A stretch of DNA of 64,000 nt from Cristatella mucedo. Its lineage: Eukaryota > Bryozoa > Phylactolaemata > Cristatellidae. Shown here in pieces: positions 43,801 through 54,025 of this stretch. Location of the stretch: the NCBI GenBank assembly GCA_009760855.2, contig WPIO01000005.1, positions 11,740,001 to 11,804,000 on the forward strand, written 5' to 3'. The notes beneath the pieces are model-generated. The model searched no databases and was not told where the DNA came from. It saw only the letters and a program-made list of their open reading frames with translations. How positions within the stretch are numbered: position 1 is the first letter of the stretch; every line of letters starts with the position of its first letter. A program made the position numbers and the translations under genes.

Positions 43801-46610
43801 CTCCGTTATTGTACGTTCAATCTTTTATTTCAAGCCATTTGCAGTCCTTTCGAATTAGCCTTTCGAATCTATTGCTTTGAGTTCACCCGACAAAAAGGTA
43901 CCAATTATGTCGTTAGTCTATCGACCCCCAAGTACCATATCATCCTTTACCTCACATTTATCTGATCTCATTTCTATTCTATTTGCAAGGAATCAATCCT
44001 TCCTCATAATGGGTGATGTCAACATTCATTTTTATAACTTAATTAATGCCTTCAGCACAGGACTTGTGCAATGAATGATTCATTATCTCATGTGCCTGGC
44101 CCTATTCACATCAAGAGTCACACACTCGAATGAATTTACTCCTACAAATGCACACTATCATCACCAATGAACACCAAATTCTGCTTATTTGACCACATGC
44201 ACATCGCATTACGTCTGCAATGTTTCCTCCTTCCCCTCATCAAAACTCACCTGTGAATGACAAACCGTCAAGAGCCTTGACATCGATGAATCCGTACAAC
44301 AATATCTGCTTTGTTTCTGCTGCTCAATCCCCCTTCTGAAATGACAAAATTTGTAGATTGCTACAACCCGGCACTTGCTGACATGCTCGATGAGTTTGAA
44401 CCTCTGACTCAGCGTACTGTGCGCTCTCGCCCAGACGGTATGTGGTTTACCACAGACATTAAACTAGCTAGGTCCACTAAGCGCAAGTTTGAACAAGCAC
44501 ACAAAAGATCGGGATTGAAAGTCCCATCGAGAGGCAAATAAGGACTTCTGTAGATCTAACTAATTGATTCTAGCAAAGTTCAAGTCTAGCTTATATAAAA
44601 AAATTTTTGAATCACTGATGATCAATCCAAAAATGGTGATGATTACACATCTCCTTAATCGTTTCCAGGTGAGCTTCTTACCTAGTGATCTCAGTGATAA
44701 TCTAACTAATCGCTTCTCTAGTTTCTCTTCCAACAAAACAGACAAGATCAAGGATTCCATCCAAGATGGCTGGATTCCCCTGGAATCATGAACCTCGACT
44801 CCATCCGGCACCTCAATGTCTACATTAAAAGAGGTCGCTTGCGACCTCGTCCTGATGTTCATTACCCAATCAAAGAAGACAAACTATTCCTCTAAACCCT
44901 ATTTCCGCTGTCTTGCTTCAATGATGCACTGATTTGCTGCTGCCATGCATAACTAACATCGTCGATGTGTCATTAGCCTCAGGTCATGTCCCAGCACATT
45001 TCAAACGGCTGTAGTTAGGCTACTACTCAAGAAAACAACACTAGACAAAAAGAACATGAGCAAATTTCGCTCAGTCTCCGTTCTACCGTTCCTATCAAAG
45101 ACACTGAAATAAATCGCGGCAGATCGTCTGAACTTATTTACTGAAGCTTCCAACCTTGCTAGTAAGTTCCAGTCTGGTTTTAGAGCTAACAACTCCACAG
45201 AGTCAACATTGCTTTGTGAGTATAACGACCTACTTCGGAATGCAGACATAGGTAGGGTATCTCTATTTTGCTCGATCTTTCGGCAGCTTTTTATACTATT
45301 GATCACCAAGCCCTTCTTTAGCACCTCTCATCTTGCCTAGGCATCACTGGCACTGCATTGCAATGGTCTAGGTTCTATCTCAGTGGGAGACTCCTGAGAG
45401 TTGACGTGAATAGACAAAGATCATCCAACGAACCTTTGAAATATGAAGTATCTCAGGGCTCTGTGCTTTCCGGGTACCGTTCTGTTCGCGGTTTATGCTC
45501 TCACTCTAGCCAATATGATTGCCAAGAATAATCTAGGCTTTCACTTCTATACAGATGTCACTCTGTCATACCTTTGATTTGATCCCTCCCAGCCCTCCAG
45601 CAAGTCCAGTTCTCTGAACGCCCCGGCTGCATGTAATGACGGCATCCGCAGCCAACTTTATTAAATTAAGTGATAATAAAACCAACTTACTAGCTATGGA
45701 AAAACCAAAGGGTAAATCAGGAATTGGAAAGGCTAACGCTCAAAATCAGCTCAGCCCGCATATCTCCTGTTGAATCTGCACAAAGTTTGTGTCATGTTCC
45801 TAAGCGATCTTTTATTAGACGACCACATGATCTCTTCGGTAAAGTCTGCCTACTTTCAGCTACAAAAGATTGCTAAAACTCGGGCTTGTTTAGACAGGGA
45901 TACCACATCTAAATCGGTCCATGCATTTTTGACATCCCGTCTTAACTTATAGAAACTATTGCTAGCTAATCTGCCGGCATATGCAATCAGGTGCTCACAG
46001 CTGGTGCAAAACTCTGTAGCTAGGCTTGTCTATCTCGATTGTCGCTGTCCATGTTACACCATTTCTCGCCGACCTGCACTAGCCCCAAGTTAAGCAACGC
46101 ATTAACTTTCAGGTTGTGTCACTCACACTTAGCTTCCTTCGTTCTTTGGCTTCAGCCTACCAAGCAGATCTACTCCCCTTCCAGGTTAGGCATCGTACCG
46201 CGCGCTCTTTTCGGAATTTAACTGTTTACCCATACCTCGTACAAACCTCAAATCCTTTGGAGATCGTATGCTCCCAAGTCCTGGAACTCTTTTCCGACAA
46301 AACAGCCGACGCGACATTTCCTGATTTGACGACATTTCAAAAAAGCTATAAATGCATCTATTGATCACAGCATTTATTGATCCCACGTGATTTGAATTTT
46401 ATTTGCTTATGCTGCTGACACTTTGCATGCTGCCGCTAACCATACTTGCATGCTGACTCTGTGCATGTCACGCATAACTTTATTATTCTGCTGTTATTGA
46501 GCCGGCTACCGGTAAGGATACAATCGTGTTTAATTAGCAGCAAATGTCAAGTGCCTAGAAAGAGATTGAGTTTCTGATGATGCTATATACATGTATTAAC
46601 ATTAGTAGTA
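43800..46610 (+). mobile_element. Longest LINE-A copy, endonuclease to 3' end
   Basis: Endonuclease pieces MSLVYRPPSTISSF and LIMGDVNIHF (43877-44074), linker DGMWFTTDIKLARSTKRKFE (44430-44500), the RT region near 45260-45560, then RT C-terminal pieces LLLDDHMISSVKSAYFQL and LASAYQADLLPFQ. The 3' UTR ends AGAAAGAGATTGAGTTTCTG and an ATTATT-rich tail at about 46610. Each segment is in a different frame or broken by stops. Confidence 0.85.
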
Positions 46611-46629
46611 ATTTTATTATTATCGTATT

Positions 46630-46896
46630 CTTCACTTACCCAATTGGCTTAGCTGAAACTCGCACCAATCTTTTATTCTCCAGAGTTTCCTTTTCGTTTG
46701 TACGCTATGAAAGCCGAGAACTTACCCCAGACTCACGTAATGTCACCTTTTGACATCACGACGTTTCAAAGAGGCTAAACATAAATATTCCTACAGCATT
46801 GGTTAGGTTAATGTGAGTTGTCATTTGTTTGCTCATGGGTTCCGGCACTGTATGTGGTACCACTAACCATATATTTAAACCCACTTTGCAGCACTT
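46630..46896 (+). mobile_element. LINE-A 3' UTR, left half
   Basis: The family 3' UTR (GCTCATGGGTTCCGGCACTG and relatives) runs to TTTGCAGCA at 46892. There a terminal-inverted-repeat element intervenes. The right half continues at 47696. Confidence 0.65.
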
Positions 46897-47695
46897 GAGC
46901 CCGATGGCGGTAACTCGGGTTACCGAATTTCTGCAATGAGAATCGCAAATAATTATTTATTTTGCGGATGGCTACTCTAGAAAATATAGCGTTTTGAAGT
47001 CGCAAACGCCGTTGACCTGATTCAGGAGCAGCACCGTCAGAATCATGTCAAGGCAATCTGAATAACTATGTTCGCAAGAGTTCAATGAAAGGCTGCACGC
47101 GATGGTTGGCTATAATGACAATATAAAAGATGTTAGCAATAATGTTCTTAACAATGCAATGGAACTTGTGTGCAAGTTCTTGGAAAAATTTCCGGGAACT
47201 TTATTGCCACCAGCTGATCTGAAATGTTTATGCTGGAGGTCCGGAGTCTCGGCGCCAGTGCTCGCCTGGGTAGTATCGCTGATTGTGAGGACGAAAATCC
47301 TGACAATATTGTCGTACCGTTGGTGGTGATGTCCGATATGACGTATACTCCTGGCAGAAAAAAGAGGATCAGCGCGGAAGGCTGCTCAGAGCGTGCAGAT
47401 ACGCTCTGCGGAGCGCCCGAAGAAGGCACCATCGGGTGTCCAACATGAATCTTGAGCTATTTCTCGAAAAAATAGGCTCAATTTTAATGATCGAGCCCTG
47501 GATCCTGGCCCTAGATCTGGTCAGCCGCTGCGAACTTAATTTAAACAATAAAAATCGTTTTCGAATACGCTGTCAATCTGCTGGCGAATCGAACTCGAAG
47601 AGCCCAACAATTGTTAGCTTACTTTCATATAATTTGGACCAATTTTCAGGTAGCTATCGCTGCCCGCACGCACCCGGGTTACCGCCCTCGGGCTC
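46897..47695. mobile_element. 0.8-kb element with 24-bp terminal inverted repeats
   Basis: The left end, 46897-46920 (GAGCCCGATGGCGG then TAACTCGGGT), and the complement of the right end, 47672-47695, agree at 22 of 24 positions. The insertion splits a LINE-A 3' UTR between GCAGCA and ATGTTAAATGCCTAG. The interior has broken protein-like frames, for example ELVCKFLEKFPGTLLPPAD (about 47160-47220) and EDENPDNIVVPLVVMSD. I match these to no transposase. No clear target duplication was seen. Confidence 0.6.
47102..47450 (+). pseudogene. Broken coding relic inside the TIR element
   Basis: MVGYNDNIKDVSNNVLNNAM to about 47220 in one frame, then a shift to a frame reading SIADCEDENPDNIVVPLVVM with TPGRKKRISAEGC. 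The two frames overlap near 47225, as expected for a frameshifted gene. No family recognised. Confidence 0.35.
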
Positions 47696-47760
47696 ATATG
47701 TTAAATGCCTAGAAAGAGGAAAAGTTGTGTGAGGGTGCTTTACAAATATTGGTGATGGGT
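47696..47760 (+). mobile_element. LINE-A 3' end, right half
   Basis: GTTAAATGCCTAGAAAGAGG, then GTGTGAGGGTGCTTTAC: the LINE-A terminus continuing the copy broken at 46896. Confidence 0.7.
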
Positions 47761-48165
47761 GGAGCTAGTTTTGCCTCCACAATCTACCAAGACAACCGGA
47801 AAATAACGATCCTGCAGGTGCTAAGTGGTATATTCGGTATGCGGAAGTCTTACTCCCTGTGTAAGCTACATCTGTTGTCGGAGCCGACGAAGGTGAGACC
47901 TGTTGAACCGACGGCGGCTGTTACAACAGAGCAGACCGAGGACACAGTGGCTGAGTCGGCTTCATTCCTAAGCTGGCTGCTGGAGTTGCAAAGCCAGCAG
48001 GACTTGTGATAGCGACAGAGGCATATTGAATTGTTGCCCCCCAGGCTAAGTGGTACAGATTCCATCCAATAAGAACACAGCCTGTTTCAGCAACATCAAG
48101 AATTGTTGACGTATCTGTAACCACGCTAGGTTCAATCAGCTGGACGGCTGTACTGTGATAAGGGT
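47761..48165. other. Unassigned segment
   Basis: A + frame at 47725-48009 is open for 94 codons and overlaps the LINE tail at its start. Its translation (TKVRPVEPTAAVTTEQTED) is not recognised. Confidence 0.3.
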
Positions 48166-48770
48166 TACCGGCGGGCCGGGACCTGACCTGCGGGCGTGCC
48201 CGGATATACGATGACGCCACATATGCTTGGCTTTTGGAGACCTGACGTTGGCTGAAGAAATGGTGGGTGTGGGACGCTCTTGGTCTGGCCCAGCTATGCA
48301 ACCCGTCGAATGCTGGGCGTTTGCCGACAATGCGGCCACTCACGAAAGGCAACGAGGGTATCAATGCCTGAGCGGTAGGCGGAGATAAGCACGCTCGCTA
48401 TTATGGCTTTTCTCTTTCTCATTCCCCTGTAGCCAGTTATTGGTAGTCTCCCCTTTAGTGAGCTGGAGCCCTCGGCGAGCTGAGATGTGAGGGTACCTCT
48501 AGTGAATCCCGGTCTCTGCAGCCATAGTCGTATCGATGTTGTCGTGGCTGATACTTTCGTGGATTGCTGCTGTCTTCAAGATTGCTCCAGTCCGAGAATG
48601 TCCTCCCATGTCGGGCTGGCCTTGTGCTTGTGTTCCCCGTAGCCTAATGTTCCTTAGGCTCCTAGTAGTTGTGTTTAGTTTCCCTGTTGTTGTTGTTGGT
48701 GCTCGCAATATCGTTATAAAAAGTTTAAGGAAAGTTGCAGTCTTCTTTCCCTAACCCAGTGACGTAGCGA
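48166..48770 (+). repeat. Diverged LTR-A relative
   Basis: It keeps the LTR-A order GCGGCCACTCACG, AAGCACGCTCGCT, GTTTAGTTTCCCTGTTG and TCGTTATAAAAAGTTTAA, with many substitutions and indels. It is an older subfamily than the three other copies. Confidence 0.65.
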
Positions 48771-49375
48771 GTTGGTGTCGTAGCAGGAGCAGGGCGGAAA
48801 GTAGTTGAGCCCCCCCCTAGAATCGGTTACATATCTATGGGCATCAGCCCACCAAAAATGGAAAGTTTTGAGTGCGTGTTCCCTAGCGGCCGTCTGTTTG
48901 TTAAGCAACTCTAAGTACACGCGAAAATTATTTGTTAGAAAACCAAGTAATTCTTAGAAGATGAAAGCGTAAACGTGAATATGAACTTGGCTGGATCATC
49001 TCTTGCAGCATCTACACTCAATGTAGGTGTCCTGTTCCAAGGTGGCATTTCACGGGAAGCCCAAATCAGCTGAAGAGTCAAGCGTTTCCAGTTCCAGTTA
49101 CCTATTATTTCGAAAATTTAGATTGGCTTAGGAGGTTGCGTAAGCCCAATTGGTCCGTGCATTGACGACATTTTTCAGCACTTCCTGTTGCAGTCCTAGC
49201 GAATACGCAGTGTGGTTTCTGGTTTTGTTAAATTGCCGGCACTGCCCCTGATCGTTGTACGAGTGGTCTGTGACACTCGATGTGGTATGCGGTTGGGATG
49301 TGCTATTAGTGATTGTGGTGAAAAAGAAGTCGCAGGCACTCCGGTGGGGATTTCGTTGGGCGAGAAAAAATTAAA
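48771..49375. other. Region without recognised feature
   Basis: Short ORFs only. 49000-49200 may be a very old LINE-A RT C-terminal remnant (GTGCATTGACGAC), but this is too weak to call. Confidence 0.35.
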
Positions 49376-49384
49376 AATATAATT

Positions 49385-49516
49385 AATTTATATAGCGCCC
49401 CAAGAGAACTTAATCCCTATTCAGGCGCTTCACATATGCCTCGAGGCTCGAGCCCACGACCTCAGTTAGACCTTGGTCGGAGCGAGCACCTTAACCGCTA
49501 GACCAAACCAGCTCGG
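49385..49516 (-). mobile_element. SINE1
   Basis: TTTATATAGCGCCCCAAGAG, GCTCGAGCCCACGACCTC, and the head complement CTTAACCGCTAGACCAAACC then AGCTCGG. Confidence 0.88.
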
Positions 49517-49521
49517 AGAAA

Positions 49522-49625
49522 GACGAAGAGAGTCGTGCTTCCCCCTGCTTCTTCCGTAGTGGAATAAACTGGCGGTGTTTCTCGTCGCCTGACGTTCTGT
49601 GCTATTCGCGACGATAACTAAACTA
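49522..49625 (-). repeat. Repeat R1 (copy 2, inverted)
   Basis: GAGAGTCGTGCTTCCCCCTG and GTGGAATAAACTGGCGGTG are the complement of the repeat at 33690-33800. Confidence 0.6.
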
Positions 49626-49999
49626 CACACAGCAACATGTGGCTCTCGAAGTCTTAGGATGTTGCCCGAACCGGTCAACCTCTTGCGGCGGCTGTTCAAG
49701 CGATCGGCCGTTGCCCGAACGAGTCAAGCAGGGTACACTCATCCCGGTGGACCTGTTACTGCTATTAATCAGCAATGGTCCCACCCGACGCACCAAAGTA
49801 CCATTGTGGACATGGTATATCGGACAGACCACCATACGACACATGCTCATACTCTCCAGAGCTACTGCTTAGCGCTCTGTTCTCCTCATTATTACTTAAT
49901 ACTGGTACATATGAATTTCTGAAAGGTATTTCGCTCTTAGAACTGAGCACATTGCTATCATTTGTTTATCAAGCATGATATTACTCACCATTCAATTTC

Positions 50000-50088
50000 G
50001 TTTCCCTTTGCAGCAAATGTAAAGCGGCTAGAGAGCGATTGAGTTCTCCGAGGGCACTTTATCAAGTGCATTATTATTATTATTATCG
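50000..50088 (+). mobile_element. LINE-A 3' end fragment
   Basis: CCTTTGCAGCAAATGTAAAG, GATTGAGTTCTCCGAGGGC and ATTATTATTATTATC. Confidence 0.88.
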
Positions 50089-50110
50089 CCGGACGAAGAT
50101 CTCATCAAAT

Positions 50111-50268
50111 ATAATTCATTTGTATAGCGCCACAGGAGAACTTAATCTCAATTCAGGCGCTTCATGTATGCTATGGGGTTCGAGTTCACGACCTTGGTTA
50201 TCAAATACATTCACCTTGACCTCGGTCGTCAAGGCAAGCACTGTAAACGCTGGTTCAAACCAGCGAGG
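50111..50268 (-). mobile_element. SINE1
   Basis: ATTCATTTGTATAGCGCCAC, CGAGTTCACGACCTTGG and, after a small insertion, AACGCTGGTTCAAACCAGCG. Confidence 0.85.
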
Positions 50269-50274
50269 TATCAG

Positions 50275-50830
50275 ACCTCACGAAATCGAGCTACAGCTGA
50301 GACGGCTCAGAGAAAGATGGTAGAACTATTTCAGCGACAGCTAGGGAGGCAGCGAGATCATTAGAAAGAACAAACGAGGCTCAAGAACGACCAGTACGAA
50401 AAGCAGATCCACATTCTACTAAAATCGATGCAAGGTATGAGCAACTAGCGGTTATCAAGCGGCGATTCCGAATTTCGCAGCTTTCGATTCAACAGCCGGG
50501 CTGTGGACGGGCTACTGGGTCCGGTTCAACGCTTTGTCAAGGCACGGAAAACTCGCGAAAGTTTTTCTCGTCAGCTAGTCCCCGGTACTATTAAAATTGC
50601 TGTCAAGCTACGCTTCGCAGCAGACGCCTGCGCTTGATTACAATAATTTGAACATTAAGCAGATAGAAGACTTCCAGAGTTCGCAGTTCGACCGTGTGCG
50701 CTTTCTCATTCCAGGTACACACTGGTCGGACCTGTAGCGTGTAACTGGAGAGTCTATTACAGAGCTGTCGGACCGAATTCGTTAAGAGGCGACGACGTGC
50801 GATATCGCAGCAATCAAGAATGTAGTTTGG
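50275..50830 (+). pseudogene. Gypsy-type gag relic
   Basis: Across frames it reads a coiled-coil-like start (RKMVELFQRQLGRQRDH), then PNFAAFDSTAGLWTGYWVRF and, after a break, KLLSSYASQQTP, DFQSSQFDRVRFL and SITELSDRIR. The order matches gag capsid regions of Ty3/gypsy elements in animals (F..F......W..Y..RF ... F......KRF). Several stops and shifts are present. Confidence 0.75.
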
Positions 50831-50839
50831 TTGCTGTCG

Positions 50840-50925
50840 CGCACAGCACAGAACTCGAGATAACGCGCATCACCATCAGTTTATTTCACCACGCACGGAG
50901 CCGGGGGAAGCATGACTGCCGTCCA
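50840..50925 (+). repeat. Repeat R1 (copy 3)
   Basis: CACCATCAGTTTATTTCACC and GAGCCGGGGGAAGCATGACT match the copies at 33.7 and 49.5 kb. Confidence 0.6.
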
Positions 50926-51329
50926 GAAGTTCACGTTAACAGCGCCTCCCGTCGTCTGCGCAACGCTGCGCTCTGATTCGTTAGCGTTGTTGCTAACGCC
51001 CACCTGTGGGAACGCTGTGCTCCGATTGGCTAGTCAAGGTCTGGAGGGCCCGCTAACATAGCAGATGACGACATTTAGGCGCAGCCCTGTCGGAGGCTGG
51101 GGTATGCAAACACGAAACCACAAAGAACTCGTTTGATGATGCTCTCAGCACAAAATTCATCTACTCAGTAGCGATTAATACACTCTCAAAGGACTATTTT
51201 CGATTAAGGTCTAGACAGTATGCTTCGCTCATTCCATTCATATTGCGGTCGAAGAAGAGGAATCTTCGAGGGTCGCTGTAGCGCACTGCGACTGCAGCAA
51301 CCATAACAGATTCACGCCTTATGCCGACC

Positions 51330-51705
51330 TATCCTGGTATGCACGCGCTCGCAGTCGTGCTTGTGGCTCAGCATGCCAGGGACCTTCCGTCTATTTGACC
51401 GTGTACGCCGGTGAGTTGGAGCCCGAGGCCGGTGACTCACAACCGCACCTGCGATGCAAAAAGATGCCTCCGTGCAAGCTCGTGCTTTACATATTGCAGC
51501 CTCAAGCAAAGCCGTAAGAACTTCCGTTTTCGAAACGCTGCCTTCCTTTTCTGCGAGGCACCGGGCTATTTACAATCAGTGTGCCTGAAGCGTTGTGCAA
51601 GCTCGCTAGTGATAAAGGCTATCACTACGAGCCGTGGCACCTCAGTGAGGCACTTTGAAAAGTGCCACAATCAAAGAAATCAATTCGACTGAGCGTGTGG
51701 ATGGT
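51330..51705 (+). pseudogene. Gag zinc-knuckle relic and start of protease segment
   Basis: The frame 51411-51692 contains SSCFTYCSLKQSRKNFRFRN followed by FCEAPGYLQSVC. This is a decayed pair of CCHC knuckles of the CxxC...CRFRxAxCxxCxxxGHLxxVC type, with key Cys and His lost. The end (51605-51705) repeats at 52255-52360. Confidence 0.65.
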
Positions 51706-52104
51706 TTTTGATGTTTATAGTTTATGTGTCAATGGCGTTGAGTTGTGATCTTTAGATCAAGTGGTAAAGGGGCTCATTTGTAGCGTTTTTAGTTAATGTG
51801 CCGATGGGGTTTATGGCCTACTGGTGTATATGGCCTTCGTATTCTCACTGAGGCAAATTTATGGCCCAGTAGAGTTTATGTAGTAGGGTTTCATGAGCCC
51901 TGCCAGTTTATGGGGAAATGGTTTTATTAGAGTGAGTCACGACCTGCAGAGGCGGGGGGGGGGGGGTGAGGTGGAATTAAGACGCCGGGTAGGGCGGTTT
52001 CGTGACGGTGGGCTGCGAGCGGCCAAGTGAGAACACTTTTTGTTTAGGCTTATGAAGTGCTTGTGTTCTGTCCTGTGTGCGCCGGTCGCAATCAACTATA
52101 GAAC
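51706..52104. other. Insertion inside duplicated gag-protease segment
   Basis: It separates two parts that are contiguous in the second copy. It contains repeated TTTATGGCC words and a run of about 13 G at 51955. No identity assigned. Confidence 0.4.
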
Positions 52105-52740
52105 GCCCTCAAAATCTATTTAGATATTCATCCCGTATCGGTGGAGAGCTTCATTTCCTACGCCGCCTGGGTGCAACTGAGAAAGTCTCCGCTTGGCCCA
52201 GAGCCCGGCCGCTACGAATCCACCGCCGAAATCCTCCTTAAGGTGCAGGGCAGGCTCGTCGGCAATAAACGCTATCGCTAAGAGTCATGGCATCTCAGTA
52301 AAACACATTTAAAACGTGCCTCAATTGAGGAAGCCGATTCAACTGAACGCACTAAAATTGTCTTTGAGATTGATACCTGATCGGCGGAAAGCATTTCCTA
52401 CACCGTCTTGCAGAAGCTCGGAAACCCTGGGCTTGGTCCACCGCCTGGCGGCTACGATTTCACTTCCGCGAAACTCCTGCCTGTGCTTCGCGAAATTCCG
52501 GCCGCCGAAACGGCGGATGTCTTAACGTCAAGCGCTGCGGCACCACGCCAGCATTCACTACGATTTGTAGTGACGAAGGTGTCTAATCCAAACTTGCTTG
52601 GCCGCGACGCTATGGTAGAGCGGGAAATCTCGGCACTCAGTGCCGTGGTGTCCAACAACGCAACGGAGACAAATGCAGGAAGCCATCTGTGTGCCGCCAG
52701 ATTTCCCCGAGGTCAACGGTGGACGAACAGCTACAGCTAA
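52105..52740 (+). pseudogene. Gypsy-type aspartic protease relic, partly duplicated
   Basis: The second copy (52340-52630) reads KIVFEIDT, a stop in place of the active-site Gly, SAESISYTVLQ, then RFVVTKVSNPNLLGRDAM. This gives the DTGS and LLGRD landmarks of retroelement proteases. 52105-52245 is a diverged duplicate of 52360-52500. No RT or RNase H follows. Confidence 0.65.
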
Positions 52741-52844
52741 GCTAATTCTCAACTCTACTACGCTCGACATAACGGCCAGCTGAAACATTTTTTTATAAAT
52801 GGGTGCCGGAAGTAGCTGAGAAGGGGTACGGAAAGTCCCCCTGC

Positions 52845-52910
52845 ACTCCCCCCCCCGGCATTCCCCCCCTGGGTCGGACATTCCCCCCCCCCCCGGCACG
52901 GCATGTCCTC
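52845..52910 (-). repeat. C-rich tract (G-rich on minus strand)
   Basis: Five C runs of 6-12 bases separated by short spacers containing GGCATTC or GGACATTC. Possible G-quadruplex on the minus strand. Confidence 0.7.
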
Positions 52911-52927
52911 TCCTACCGTATGGAAAT

Positions 52928-53350
52928 GTCATGATATAAACTGTCTTGTTTACATATCCTGTAAAAATAATATATAATATATAACATATTACTACATTAT
53001 AATCATTAGAAATGCTGTCGCTGCGGCCCTGATTTTTGGCAGACCACCAAGTGCAAGGTCAAAGCTCTGCCCCGGGCGGCCAGCAGCAGACGCTCTCGGC
53101 AGCAGCCGTAAGCTCGTAGCAGTATCCTCGGCCGTCGCCGACGCTGCCGCCGCCCCTCCCGACCCGCCGGCTACCGCCCGTCCAAAGGCCACCGCCGCCC
53201 CCCCCCCCGCTCGTTGCTGCACCGTGCTTCGTGTGGACCACCGCCGCCACCGACGTCGCGCTGGCCGTACCGCCTCCATCGGTCGCGCTATCGAGTCGCC
53301 GCTTATACAGAGTTGCTTTATTTCAATAGAGCGTGAACTTCAATTGATCA
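52928..53350 (-). repeat. LTR-D-like repeat, copy 2 (inverted)
   Basis: Reverse complement of 37615-38092 over its full length, including the TGATCA start at 53350 and the AAACTGTCTTG end near 52938. The GGC tract is replaced by a G-rich stretch. Confidence 0.6.
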
Positions 53351-53889
53351 TGTATATACGCAGTCGTCCCTCGACACTTCGTGCTTCGACTTTCGTGGCT
53401 TCACTCAATCGCGGTTTTTTCAAATACCTTTATTGAAAGTGAATCGAGATGGTGAAAATGATACAGCGCTCGGTTGTCTGAGTCAATTAAAAACCCCTAA
53501 ATCCAAATAAAAATAAAAATATCTGAACGTATGGCCTGTTAGTCTATTTATTCGAGCACCTACACAAATCCTTTGAATTTCCGAGAACTCTCGCCGAGCT
53601 GCCATGAGCCAACCGTCTCTCCCCCATCCCGACTCTGGTCACACAGCAGGCTTTACGCGGTTAGGTAATATCAGCTAGCGGTATCATATTTCAACATCTC
53701 TGAGCTAGGGAAACCTACTAGCACACTCGTGCTGAGGCTTAAATGGAGGAAATTCTCTGCAACCAAGCTTTCCTGACACACCTTCTACTCTGAAATCAAG
53801 TCGTTCAGCCCTGTCTTAAACCACCTGCACAAATTGTATTTGAAATAGAAGCTTCAAACATTGAGTAAGTTTGTGAGTGTGTGTGTGAA

Positions 53890-54025
53890 GCGCGGTGTGG
53901 CCAAGAGGTCAAGGTGCTCGCCTGTGACGACCGAGGTCGTGAGCTCGAGCTATTCGCCAGATGGAAAGCTTCTAGATAAAGATGACATTCTCTTAGATGG
54001 CTATACACGTGTTTTAAATAAATAA
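53890..54025 (+). mobile_element. SINE1, diverged
   Basis: GCGGTGTGGCCAAGAGGTC, GCTCGCCTGTGACGACCG, GTCGTGAGCTCGAGC, then the tail GATGACATTCTCTTAGATGG. Confidence 0.78.
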
